Positions 26,355-35,424 of a DNA stretch of 57,674 nucleotides are shown in pieces. The DNA is from an uncultured Paracoccus sp. (GTDB lineage: Bacteria; Pseudomonadota; Alphaproteobacteria; Rhodobacterales; Rhodobacteraceae). The notes beneath the pieces are model-generated. The model was given only the letters and a program-made list of their open reading frames with translations, had not been told where the DNA came from and made no database searches. The stretch spans positions 1-57,674 of the forward strand of contig NZ_CALMYP010000006.1 in assembly GCF_937873615.1 (NCBI RefSeq), read 5' to 3'. Position 1 is the first letter of the stretch; each line of letters starts with the position of its first letter. Position numbers and translations under genes: made by a program.

Positions 26355-27359
26355 TCACAACGCGGCACGCTGTTCCAGCCCCTGCAGCACTTTGGGCAGG
26401 TGCCGCAATGCAACGGGTCTGGCAGTCCGGATGCTCAGCAATTCGGCCATTTGCGACAGCCGTCCGAAACCGATACGGTTTTCCGCCATGCCGTGGCGGA
26501 TATAATGTTTGAAGCCGCTGCGCACCCTGCCCCCGGCGACGGCGCTGGCAACATCTGCGTAGCGCGCGAGGTATTCGGTCTCGTCCGCCTGTGCCGCAAG
26601 CTGCTCGATCCTGAGTGCCGCGTCGCGGTCCCCAACTGCAAGCGCCAGGCGGAACATGCAGTCCTGAAGCCGCTGATCGGGATGGCTGAAAAGCGGTGCG
26701 CTGCGCAGCGCCGCCATGACCCGGACATGATCGGGCGAGGTCGGTGCTTCCAGCATGTCGCGCAGCAGCGCACTTACGTCGTCATAGGGGCATGGCCTTG
26801 TCGGGGAACAGGTCGAAATGAGATCGAGAAGCCGGCTGGCCGCCGATTCTGTCGCGACCCTTTCCCTCACCGGGTTTGACTGCGTCATTGCCTGCCCCGA
26901 CATCGGGGCCCGCATCGCGCTTATGCGCGGCACCGAATCCGATGGGTCAGCACCGACTGGATGCAGAACGACGGCGCTGCCGGTCAGGATCAGGCCACGA
27001 CTGCTGGCCGCAAGCGTGTCATAGGCAAGCCAGGGCGCGCCGAGGAAATAGACGGAATCATAGGCATCCTGCGCGGCGAGGTGACGGGCGACGAGATGTG
27101 ATTTGCTGCGACCTGTGCTGACGCCGTGCGGCAATTCCAGAAATTCAATGAAGGTTCCGGGCAGGCTCAGCCCGATCGCGATGGCTTGCCGGGCTGTGGC
27201 GGGCAGCGTGCTGCTGACCGGCACGAAAATGTCGATCAAATGCTCTCGTGCGGCTTCGGCCATCATATCGGCATATCGGGGGATGATCGGTTGCCCGTCG
27301 GCCGCCATCTCTGGCTCATCGAGGATGAAGCAGAGCCGTCCCGGCGGGCGGGCGATCAT
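26355..27359 (-). CDS. Glycosyltransferase-paralogue lacking a catalytic domain
   Basis: The first 130 residues of this 334-residue protein (CFILDEPEMAADGQ, AAQDAYDSVYFLGAPWLAYDTL) resemble the N-terminal Rossmann-like part of the neighbouring fused glycosyltransferase at 30368. The last 110 residues carry the same tail as both neighbours (LFSHPDQRLQDCMFRLAL, then EYLARYADVASAVAGG, HYIRHGMAENRIGF). The GT2 catalytic block present between these parts in the paralogues is absent. It may be a deletion derivative or a regulatory or scaffold subunit. Its start overlaps the stop of the upstream glycosyltransferase gene by four bases (ATGA), so they are coupled. Function unknown. Confidence 0.75.
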   Translation of the reverse strand: MIARPPGRLCFILDEPEMAADGQPIIPRYADMMAEAAREHLIDIFVPVSSTLPATARQAIAIGLSLPGTFIEFLELPHGVSTGRSKSHLVARHLAAQDAYDSVYFLGAPWLAYDTLAASSRGLILTGSAVVLHPVGADPSDSVPRISAMRAPMSGQAMTQSNPVRERVATESAASRLLDLISTCSPTRPCPYDDVSALLRDMLEAPTSPDHVRVMAALRSAPLFSHPDQRLQDCMFRLALAVGDRDAALRIEQLAAQADETEYLARYADVASAVAGGRVRSGFKHYIRHGMAENRIGFGRLSQMAELLSIRTARPVALRHLPKVLQGLEQRAAL

Positions 27360-29491
27360 GTGCTGGACCCTTCGCCGGGAGGCCCTGCCTGAACCATCGC
27401 CACATGGCCTTGGGCCTTCAGCCAGCGCAGGATTTCCGACAGCCGCATGACCGAGCCGTTCATGTCGTTGAACAGTTTTGCGACCTCGTAGGCAGAATCG
27501 AAACCCTGCCGACCCTCGGTTTCGCCGCGGCGCAGGAAATGCTGCAACCCGCCCGCAACCTGCTTTTTTGCGACAGCTGCGGCGACATCGGGGTTCCGGT
27601 TCAGGTAGTCGGCTTCCTCCTGTCGCAGAATATCGCGGATCAGTTTGTGCACCTGTTGATAACGCCCCGACCGCAGCAGCAGCTCGACCAAGGCGACCCG
27701 GATGGCCAGTTCCTCTGCCGGTCCCGGCTTTGCGCGCAGCAGCGCATCGATCATGCCAGATTGGTCGGTATCATCCGATTCGGATCGGGCAAGGGTCCGC
27801 AGGTCGTTGAGGATGATACCGATTTGAGGTTTGGCCTCATGTAGCCTCTGCTGGATGCGCGACGCCAGCGTATCGGCATTCGCGACCGGCGTTTGCCCGC
27901 GGATCAGTCGATCTTCCAACGCCTGCCGGGCGGCGACTGGTCCGATCTCGGTGCGGGCAACATTGGCGGGCGTCTTGCCCCCTGCCGGCTTGCCTGCCTC
28001 GCGAAGATGCCGGCGCTCGGCATCAACGTCCCGCGCCCGCCGACCGCTTCCGAGAAGCAGATAGTCGCGCCAACTCTCTGGCTGCGCCGTAATGTCTATT
28101 TCATTCGCAACCCGCGCGAAATTGCGGATGGCCGATGTGCTGGAGATCATGCTGGGGCGACCGACCTCGTAGAGAAAGGCCGGATAGGGGCAAAGTTCGA
28201 CCCGCATTCCCTGCTGCACGGCGCGCAGGTACAGCTCGAAATCCTCATGGCCGACACCCTTCAGCGTGGAATATCCGCCAAGCCTGTCAAACGCCTTGCG
28301 CGAGATCAGCGCGGTTGCCGGCCCGAAGACGTTCTCCTCGACCGCCAGCGAAAGCGGGCCGCCGCCGAGCGGGTGGTGGTCGATCCGGCCGGGAAATCTG
28401 TCCGGGTCGGGCCAGGCCTCGAAACGACGGGCCTCGTCCATCGGGACCTGCAGGCCGGTGACGATATCTGCGCCAGTGGTCGTGGCTGCGGTTACCAGCC
28501 GGCGAACCATCTCTGGCAGCGCGATATCGTCATCGTCCAGAAAGCACAGATAATCGCCCGTGGCCGATCGGGCAGCCGCGTTACGGGCAGCGCCCAGATA
28601 GCCGTTGGATTGGCGCAGCAACTTGCCGCCAAGTCGTTCTATTGTTGGCTCGATCTCGGTCAGCGCAGCCTGCACCCTCGCATCGGGAGAGCCGTCATCG
28701 ACCACGATCAACTCAAGATCGGGATAGGTCTGACGCGCCACCGAAGCAATGGCATCGACCAGCTTTTCAATCCGCTGATAATTGGTAATGCAGAGGCTGA
28801 CGCGTGGCGGCAGCGCGTCGGTCGGGGATATGTTTTTCCTGGGCGTTGGCTGTCCGGCATGAAAATCCAGCCCGCCAGACGCGTCGGGGATCATCAGGCA
28901 ACGCTCCGGCGGCGGCGTGCTCCAACGCTTTTCAGCCAGCCATTCGAACATCTGGCGGTCCGGTCCGATCAGATAATCCGTCCGCGCAATGCACTCACGC
29001 TCCATGTAATCGGTCTTGAGTTGCGCGGCCTCGGTGAAAAGGCTGTCATCACGTTCCAGCATCCAGCGACAGGGTCCGCGCAAATGGAGGGCGAAGACAG
29101 CCTCATTGAAGGCAAGACCCTGATCGCGCGCCAGCAGGCAATGAAAGGCAAGACCGCCACGATCTGCGAAGTGGAGGATGTCGAATTCCTGCTGCATGTT
29201 CAGCAGATGCTGGAACACGCCATAGCTGATCGCTGCGGGCGTGCCGGCGTCACGGCTGTAGCGCGCCGGGTCCGGGTTCTGCACGCGGATGTTGTGCTTG
29301 GCAAAGCGGTCCGTGATGTCGGTTTGCGCCGCCCTGTCGAGGCGATGGGGCGACAGATGAAGAATGGTAACACGATGGTTCGGCGCAAGCCGTTCGGCCA
29401 GTTCACAAAGACCGGGGTCGAGGCAGTCTGTCGGCCCCGCTGCCGCCAGTTGGTCAGTCACAAGGCAGACGGAAAGCGGTCGGTCGATCAT
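27356..29491 (-). CDS. Family 2 glycosyltransferase with GT-B-like N-domain and shared C-terminal tail
   Basis: Residues 1-220 of this 711-residue protein form a GT-B-like N-domain. Residues about 230-450 are a GT-A (family 2) domain with VSLCITNYQRIEKLVDAIAS, the nucleotide-binding IVVDDGSPD, and the DXD-type motif CFLDDDD. The C-terminus has the paralogous tail DYLNRNPDVAAAVAKKQ, LQHFLRRGETEGRQGF. It transfers a sugar, probably onto a surface glycan; the sugar is not evident. It is translationally coupled on both sides: its start overlaps the sulfotransferase-like gene and its stop overlaps the next gene. Confidence 0.88.
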   Translation of the reverse strand: MIDRPLSVCLVTDQLAAAGPTDCLDPGLCELAERLAPNHRVTILHLSPHRLDRAAQTDITDRFAKHNIRVQNPDPARYSRDAGTPAAISYGVFQHLLNMQQEFDILHFADRGGLAFHCLLARDQGLAFNEAVFALHLRGPCRWMLERDDSLFTEAAQLKTDYMERECIARTDYLIGPDRQMFEWLAEKRWSTPPPERCLMIPDASGGLDFHAGQPTPRKNISPTDALPPRVSLCITNYQRIEKLVDAIASVARQTYPDLELIVVDDGSPDARVQAALTEIEPTIERLGGKLLRQSNGYLGAARNAAARSATGDYLCFLDDDDIALPEMVRRLVTAATTTGADIVTGLQVPMDEARRFEAWPDPDRFPGRIDHHPLGGGPLSLAVEENVFGPATALISRKAFDRLGGYSTLKGVGHEDFELYLRAVQQGMRVELCPYPAFLYEVGRPSMISSTSAIRNFARVANEIDITAQPESWRDYLLLGSGRRARDVDAERRHLREAGKPAGGKTPANVARTEIGPVAARQALEDRLIRGQTPVANADTLASRIQQRLHEAKPQIGIILNDLRTLARSESDDTDQSGMIDALLRAKPGPAEELAIRVALVELLLRSGRYQQVHKLIRDILRQEEADYLNRNPDVAAAVAKKQVAGGLQHFLRRGETEGRQGFDSAYEVAKLFNDMNGSVMRLSEILRWLKAQGHVAMVQAGPPGEGSST

Positions 29492-30231
29492 GCGCCCGGC
29501 TGCCGCTGCGAAAGCTCGGGATAATCGAAACCCAGCCAGTGCTCCTGCGAAAGATCGAGCGTTGCCGCGATGAAGCGCAGGTCATCCGGGGTCATCTCAG
29601 CATAGGGCCGGTTTCTGCGATCGGCCCATGCGGACTGTGCCATGTCCTCATCCACCGGCACCAGTTGCTCAACCGGCTTTTGCCGGGTCAGCCGGGACAG
29701 GGCGGCCACGAATGTCGCCGGGTCGTCGCGCACCTCTTCATAGCACAGGATCATCCAGTTCCTGTAGAGGTGGCGCACCTTGAGCTGGCTGCGGATCTTG
29801 AGATTGCGCAGCTCAACCACATTGGCGATGCGCGCACCGGTCATTGGATGGCGATCCAGCATCAGCTCTCGTCCGGTGACATCTTCCATGACCTGACCGC
29901 TGATGAGTTCGGTGTTGAAGACAGAGGACCATTCATGGCGGATGAAGTCGCTGAAACCCGCGGGTTTGAACCAGTCACCTGCCTGATGTGGGTTGCGGTG
30001 GATGCTTCTGATCCAGTCAAGTGCCCCGCGCACGATCACCAGGCCCAGTTCATCGTCATGACAGAAGGCCGGATTGACGAAATCGTGCTTTTCCCAGTTA
30101 TAGCTGTTGGAAAAGGCCAGATCCGGCAGGTTGCGCGCGATCAGTGCCCGTAGGAAATTGGTTCCGCTGCACCGTTCGCCGTAAAGCCGATAGCGCGTGA
30201 GCGTGACGTCATTTGTCCTTGCGAGGCGCAT
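29488..30231 (-). CDS. Sulfotransferase-like P-loop protein
   Basis: This protein of about 247 residues carries YRLYGERCSGTNFLRALIARN near the N-terminus, a phosphosulfate-binding P-loop of the kind in sulfotransferases, and RNWMILCYEEVRDDP further on. PAPS-dependent sulfation of a glycan is the likely role, given the glycosyltransferase neighbours. The start at 30231 (MRLARTND) is uncertain, because no strong ribosome site precedes it; an upstream TTG at 30240 is in frame. It heads a three-gene minus-strand operon with ATGA overlaps. Confidence 0.75.
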   Translation of the reverse strand: MRLARTNDVTLTRYRLYGERCSGTNFLRALIARNLPDLAFSNSYNWEKHDFVNPAFCHDDELGLVIVRGALDWIRSIHRNPHQAGDWFKPAGFSDFIRHEWSSVFNTELISGQVMEDVTGRELMLDRHPMTGARIANVVELRNLKIRSQLKVRHLYRNWMILCYEEVRDDPATFVAALSRLTRQKPVEQLVPVDEDMAQSAWADRRNRPYAEMTPDDLRFIAATLDLSQEHWLGFDYPELSQRQPGA

Positions 30232-30367
30232 AGTTAACAACCGGAAGCCCGTATTCCAGATCAGGCTTGTTGCAGGATTTCCGGCAGATGTCTATCGGTG
30301 TGCGATCTTGTCCGCCGGATCTGGACAGGCGGCTTACAAATGGGAACGGGTGGAGCAGTTGGACAGC

Positions 30368-33152
30368 ATGAGGTCGGGCAAGGTGAAGAAGAAGGTTTGC
30401 CTGGTTCTGGACGGACCTGAACCAGGAGATGACGGCCGCCTTGCATTGCTTGACGAATTTGACGGGCTGGCCGATCTGTGCGGCGCTTTCCATGTCGATA
30501 TCCTCATTGTCGGCTGGCCAAGCATTTCGAACGGCCTGAGACAGCGCATGACCGAGCCGCTCAGATCGCTTGGGGCAGCTATCCGCTTTGTCGACCCCTC
30601 GGATTATGCGGACATTCAGCCCGAGACCGCCCATCGCGGCAAGAGCCTCGCCATATTTCGCCATCTGTCAGAGGAGGGCGACTACGATATAGTTCACTTC
30701 CTTGGCCTGCCTTGGCTGGCTTTCTACACGCTCTGCGCCCGCAGTCAGAGCACGGCTTTCGTCGATAGCGTCATCGTGTTGCAACCGGACAGCCTGGATT
30801 CCTGGCGCTTTCGCGAGGGAGACGGGCTTCCCGTGGATGCGATGGACCTGATCCTTGAATTCATGGAACAAGGGGCCGTCGCCCGCGCCGACTATCTGGT
30901 CATGCCGAGCGTCTATTCGCTGGATTGGATGCGAGAAAATTGCTGGACCCTGCCGCCAGAGGAACGCTGCCGGGTTATCCTGCCGGCGGCTGCGCCAAGC
31001 GAAGCGGTATCCGGCAGGGTCGACAAGGTTGAAGAACTGATCTTCGTTACCTCCGAGACCGCGCCGAACGATTCCCGGGTGATGATCGGCGCGCTCAACC
31101 GTCTTGCCCCACGGCTGGTGGACGACGGGATCCGGGCGTCCCTGCTGACTCGCTTTCACACGGACGAGTTTTACCATTCCGGCACCGACCTGATCGAGGG
31201 CGCCGAGGGGTGGGATTTTCCGTTGGCGATCTTTCCAGCAGACCAAAAGGCGGCACTGAAGGCCCGGCTGTCTGCCGCGCCGAATGCCGTGATGATCCTG
31301 GCGGAAGAAAAGCCCTTCAGCGCGCGCGGTGTCGCGCCGGCTATCACGCATGGGGTCCCGGTCGTCACCTCCTGTCTGGGTGGCGCGAACGAAGTGATTG
31401 CATCGACCCAGCGGGCCGAGTTGACTTGCGAGATGACGGCGGAAGCTTTGGCCAAGCACCTGGCATCCGCCCTGGAAAACGGGCTGCCCAGACCCATCGT
31501 CAGCGAGGCGGCGCGGAACAGCCGGGCCATTCATTCGCTCTATGACGAGGCGACTGGCCGCTTTTCCCCACCCGCGTCAGCCAGCGTCGACCTTCCACTG
31601 GTGACGGTCTGCATCACCCATTACCAGCGTATCGGCAAGTTGCGAGAGGCGCTTCGATCCGTTCTGGCGCAGACCTATCCCCGGATCGAGATCATTGTCG
31701 TCGATGATGGTTCGCCAGATGCAGAGGTCCAGGCCGAGCTTGATCGGCTGGAACCGGAACTACACCGGCATGGCGGTAGGCTGATCCGGCGCGAAAACGG
31801 CTATCTCGGCGCTGCCCGCAATAGCGGCGCTGCAGCCGCGCGGGGTCTTTACGTCTGCTTTCTCGATGATGACGATCTGGCTCTGCCAGACATGGTTCAG
31901 ACACTGGTTACCGCTGCCCGTAGCACCGGCGCAGAGATCGTCAGCGGACTGCAAACACCGATGCCGAACAGCCGTCGCGACGAGGCCCTGCCCGATCCGT
32001 TGGCCTTTCCGGGGAAGGTGGAATTCTTCCCGCTTGGCGGTCCACTTGCGCTGACCCTGACGCATTATTGCCTGGCAAATGCATCCTCGCTGATCCTGTT
32101 AAGCGCCTTCCAAGAGATCGGCGGTTATACGGAACTTCGCGATGTCGGCGGAGAGGATCACGAATTTTATACACGCGCCCTACAGAACGGGATGCGGATC
32201 GAGATCAGCCCGCATCTCGCCTATCTGTATGAAACCGGCATTCCGAGCATGTGGGGAAAGCACTCGCATCGGCGACATATGGCGCGCGTTGCGACCAGTA
32301 TCGAGTTGGATCACCGGGCGCCGCAACTGCGCGACCTGTTGCTACTGACGGCCAGCGACCGCGCCCGGCAGTTAACTTCCAGTATTCGAAGATTGCAAAT
32401 GGTCAACAGCGCGCATGTCGACATTCTGCAACAGCTCCACGGCGCGAACGACCTGCCGGACCAGTTGCGGCATCTGAGCAATTATGCGCATCAGCTTGGT
32501 CGGGATGGGATTGCCCGCGCATATCATGCCAGTCTGACATCGCGGAAGAAGCAATCCGCGCCAGAGCACACGGTCCCAAAACCGGCTGCTGTCAGCCCGG
32601 GGGCCAAAGCTGCAGCCTCTCATCGGAATGCGCCCAGAGATGAGAATTTTCCGGAGCATCTGCAACGCCTTCTGGGTGATCTTGCTGCCGACGCCGATGC
32701 GCCAGTCTTCGTACAGGATGCCCGCCTGGGCGAGATCGGGGACATTGTTCGACGAGGCATGTCGCGATCGTCGTGCCTAAACCTGATGGCGGAGCTTGGC
32801 GGGTTTTCTGCGACCTTCCGGGACCGCCCCCTTTTCGCGGTAACCATGTTCGAGCTCGCGATGCGCGCCGAGGATTGGGTCGAGGCGAAGAAACTTGTCG
32901 ATTCGGCGGCAGCGATGGGTGAGACAGCCTATCTGGCGCTTTATCCGGATGTCGCAGGTGCCGTCGAACAGCGCCTTCAAGAGCGGCCTGCAGCACTACG
33001 CGACATGGGGCCGGAAAGAGGGCCGAGAGGGATTCGCGCTGGTGACGGCGTTGAGCACGGTTGCCACGTCAATCACTGGCCAGGACGTTCAACTGGACCG
33101 ACTGCACAAGACGCTGCGGCAGTTATCACGCGGTCGCCTGAGCAGCCAATAA
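30368..33152 (+). pseudogene. Fused GT4/GT2 glycosyltransferase, frameshifted near its C-terminus
   Basis: The main frame starts at ATG 30368 (MRSGKVKKKVCLVLDG). It encodes a GT-B region (to about residue 350, with EKPFSARGVAPAITHGVPVVTS), then a family 2 domain with PLVTVCITHYQRIGKLREAL, IVVDDGSPDAEV and CFLDDDD. Near 32971 the shared tail AYLALYPDVAGAVEQ breaks. The right continuation (AFKSGLQHYATWGRKEGREGF...) lies in the +1 frame and runs to 33152, while the original frame runs on as nonsense to 33172. One extra C or two missing bases explain it. Restored length is about 928 residues. The catalytic parts precede the break, so the product may still be active. The plus-strand frame extends upstream to 30197 inside the neighbouring gene; I reject that extension. 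Confidence 0.8.
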
Positions 33153-33354
33153 AGTGCGACACGCCGGAATGACCAAGGACAGGACAAAACCGACCCCGGG
33201 AACGCTGGCCTGAATGAGTCTATGGCATCCACTCCAGCGAGCAGTGCCTTGCGAAGCATCTCGCCCAGAGGAGACCCGGAAGGTCCTGAGCGCAGAGCGG
33301 TAAATTCGGTGCTCCCGCCGGCCGGTATCCATCGGGCTGTATCGCCGTCGCCTG

Positions 33355-35292
33355 TTACTCCGCGGACGGATCCGGTGGCTTGCTCATCCAGATTTCGCGC
33401 AGCATGACGTGTGTCCCAAGCTGCGCCGCCAGAGAGAAGGGCTCAACCCCGCTGCGCACATGCGCACCGGCGATCAGGCTGTGATCCGCCAATGTCACGG
33501 CGCGATGCCCACGCGCGTCGAACTCCAGCCAGAAGGCCCAGTCGATCCGCTCTCCATTCCGCCGCGTCGAATCGAAACCGATGGAGCGGAGGGCCGAGGT
33601 TCCGATCAATGCCGTCTGACCGCGCAGCTCGTCCAGACGGCGGGCCACGGCTGAAGGCAGAAGCTGATGCGCGAGCGGATCGTGCCGGCACCCAACCGCT
33701 TCCGGGACGATCAGCGCATCGGTTGGCATGTTCAGGCCGTTCCAGCTTGTCACCATGCTGGACAAGGCAGTCGCCGCCAGGCGCTGCCCGGGCCTTAGAA
33801 CCAGTGCCAACTCGGTGGCGCAGGTCTCGGCCAGGGTATTGAGAAGGGCCGGTTCCCCCAGTCGCGGCTGCGAAATGACCCGCAGATCTGGCAGCCTGTC
33901 CAGCAGGGCACGAATCCGGGGCCCGAAGCTTATTCCGGATCCGTCACAACACAGAATTACCTTCGGCAAGCCGGGCGATTGTGCGGCAATGGAATCGAGC
34001 GTTGCGGCGAGGGCATTCGGTTTCAACTCGGTCAAGGGAATGAGGATGGTGACGTCCCCCGCCCCGATCGGTCGGCTGGCGCCGGGATGAAGACTGCGAC
34101 CGCGCTTGCGATCCAGTTCCTGCAGATAGACATCCGAAAGCGCCTTGGCGACCACCTCGGGCGCGAGGGTGTCCTGACAATGCGCCCTGATCCTTGCGCG
34201 GATGGATGCTGAATCTTCCAGCATTCCTTCGATTTTCGTCCGTATTTCCCGGATGCTCTGCATCCTGCAATCCAGCGCGATTTCTCGCAGATCGGCAGGC
34301 AGGAATTCGAACATGGCATTGCCGTCGTGAACGATTGGAATCAAGCCTGCGTCGATGGCCTCGACACAGGCATAAGAAAAGGTCTCGTTCAGTCCCAGAT
34401 GCGGGGCGAAGGCGCCAGGCTCCATCAGATCCAACACCGCTTGTCGCGGCAGTTGCTGATGATGGTGCATCCTTTCCGCCAGTTCAGGCTCCAGTCGCTC
34501 ACGCAGAAAATCGAGCGCGGATTGCCCCGAAAACTCGACCGTTTTGGCCTGTCCGATCAGGTCGATGCGTCCAACCGGCACTATGGAATTTATGACATTG
34601 GCGACCATGGCCAGCCGGTTGATGCCCTTCTGCAGCGACAAGCGGCCCTGAAACTGGATGTTGTGGGTGGGCGCGGCATCGGTCAGCACTTCCGGTCGAA
34701 AGACATAGGGCTCTCGGACAAGGCTGACCGGCGTGCGCACCCCGATCTCGCGCAGCATCTTCCGCGAGGCTTGCGACGGAACGATCAGGTGATCGCTGAT
34801 ACGCATCAGCATCCGCTCGGCCACAATGGCCGCATGATCGCTGGCAGAGGGATATTGCTGATTGGCTTCCGCAATGACTTCGTGCAGGCCGTGATTGAAG
34901 GTGGTCAGCAGGCGCCGCGCACTGTTCTTGCTGCTTTGAAGCTTCCGAAAGGCGATCAGGCCGGGGGCGTGGAAATCCACACTTTCGATAACGTCGACAT
35001 CCCATTGATCGGCCAGCTTGATCACCAGATCGGACAGGTGATGCGAGACCATCTCGGAATAATGTCGTTCGCCTTCGCCCAGTTTCGCAGGATTCACAGC
35101 CTCGATACGGACACGGTCGGCATGGAAGGGCACGTAATTGCGGGGGCGTTCCACCACATCGCCGCTTTGCCATGTAAGAAGGTAGACCTCATGCCCTGCC
35201 GCCTCCAGCGCGGGCACGACGTAATGAAAATAGACACCAATCCCACCACCGGGGAAGAGTGGAGTCTCAGGTGACAGGAAAAGGATCTTCAT
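33355..35292 (-). CDS. GT4 glycosyltransferase with C-terminal GT2-like domain
   Basis: The N-terminal 390 residues of this 645-residue protein are a GT-B family 4 glycosyltransferase: MKILFLSPETPLFPGGGIGVYFHYVVPALEAAGH at the start (in two pieces), QFQGRLSLQKGINRL, and the donor-side motif HLGLNETFSYACVEAIDAGLIPIVHDG. From about residue 410 a weaker family 2-like domain follows (VTILIPLTELKPNALAATLDSIAAQS, VILCCDGSG) without a clear DXD. It probably adds a sugar to the same surface polymer. It converges with the frameshifted GT4/GT2 gene; the 182 bp between them hold no gene. It lies downstream of nrdJ on the same strand but 132 bp away. Confidence 0.88.
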   Translation of the reverse strand: MKILFLSPETPLFPGGGIGVYFHYVVPALEAAGHEVYLLTWQSGDVVERPRNYVPFHADRVRIEAVNPAKLGEGERHYSEMVSHHLSDLVIKLADQWDVDVIESVDFHAPGLIAFRKLQSSKNSARRLLTTFNHGLHEVIAEANQQYPSASDHAAIVAERMLMRISDHLIVPSQASRKMLREIGVRTPVSLVREPYVFRPEVLTDAAPTHNIQFQGRLSLQKGINRLAMVANVINSIVPVGRIDLIGQAKTVEFSGQSALDFLRERLEPELAERMHHHQQLPRQAVLDLMEPGAFAPHLGLNETFSYACVEAIDAGLIPIVHDGNAMFEFLPADLREIALDCRMQSIREIRTKIEGMLEDSASIRARIRAHCQDTLAPEVVAKALSDVYLQELDRKRGRSLHPGASRPIGAGDVTILIPLTELKPNALAATLDSIAAQSPGLPKVILCCDGSGISFGPRIRALLDRLPDLRVISQPRLGEPALLNTLAETCATELALVLRPGQRLAATALSSMVTSWNGLNMPTDALIVPEAVGCRHDPLAHQLLPSAVARRLDELRGQTALIGTSALRSIGFDSTRRNGERIDWAFWLEFDARGHRAVTLADHSLIAGAHVRSGVEPFSLAAQLGTHVMLREIWMSKPPDPSAE

Positions 35293-35424
35293 CTGCCGAT
35301 TCTGACTTTGGGCCTGGCTTGGTAACGGGAAGAACCCTGCGGTGGCGCAAATGCAAGTGGATTCGCGCCGCCGCGCCCCTGACAGCCCGCAACCTGCCTC
35401 AAGCCGTGCGCCGGGCCAGGTTTG

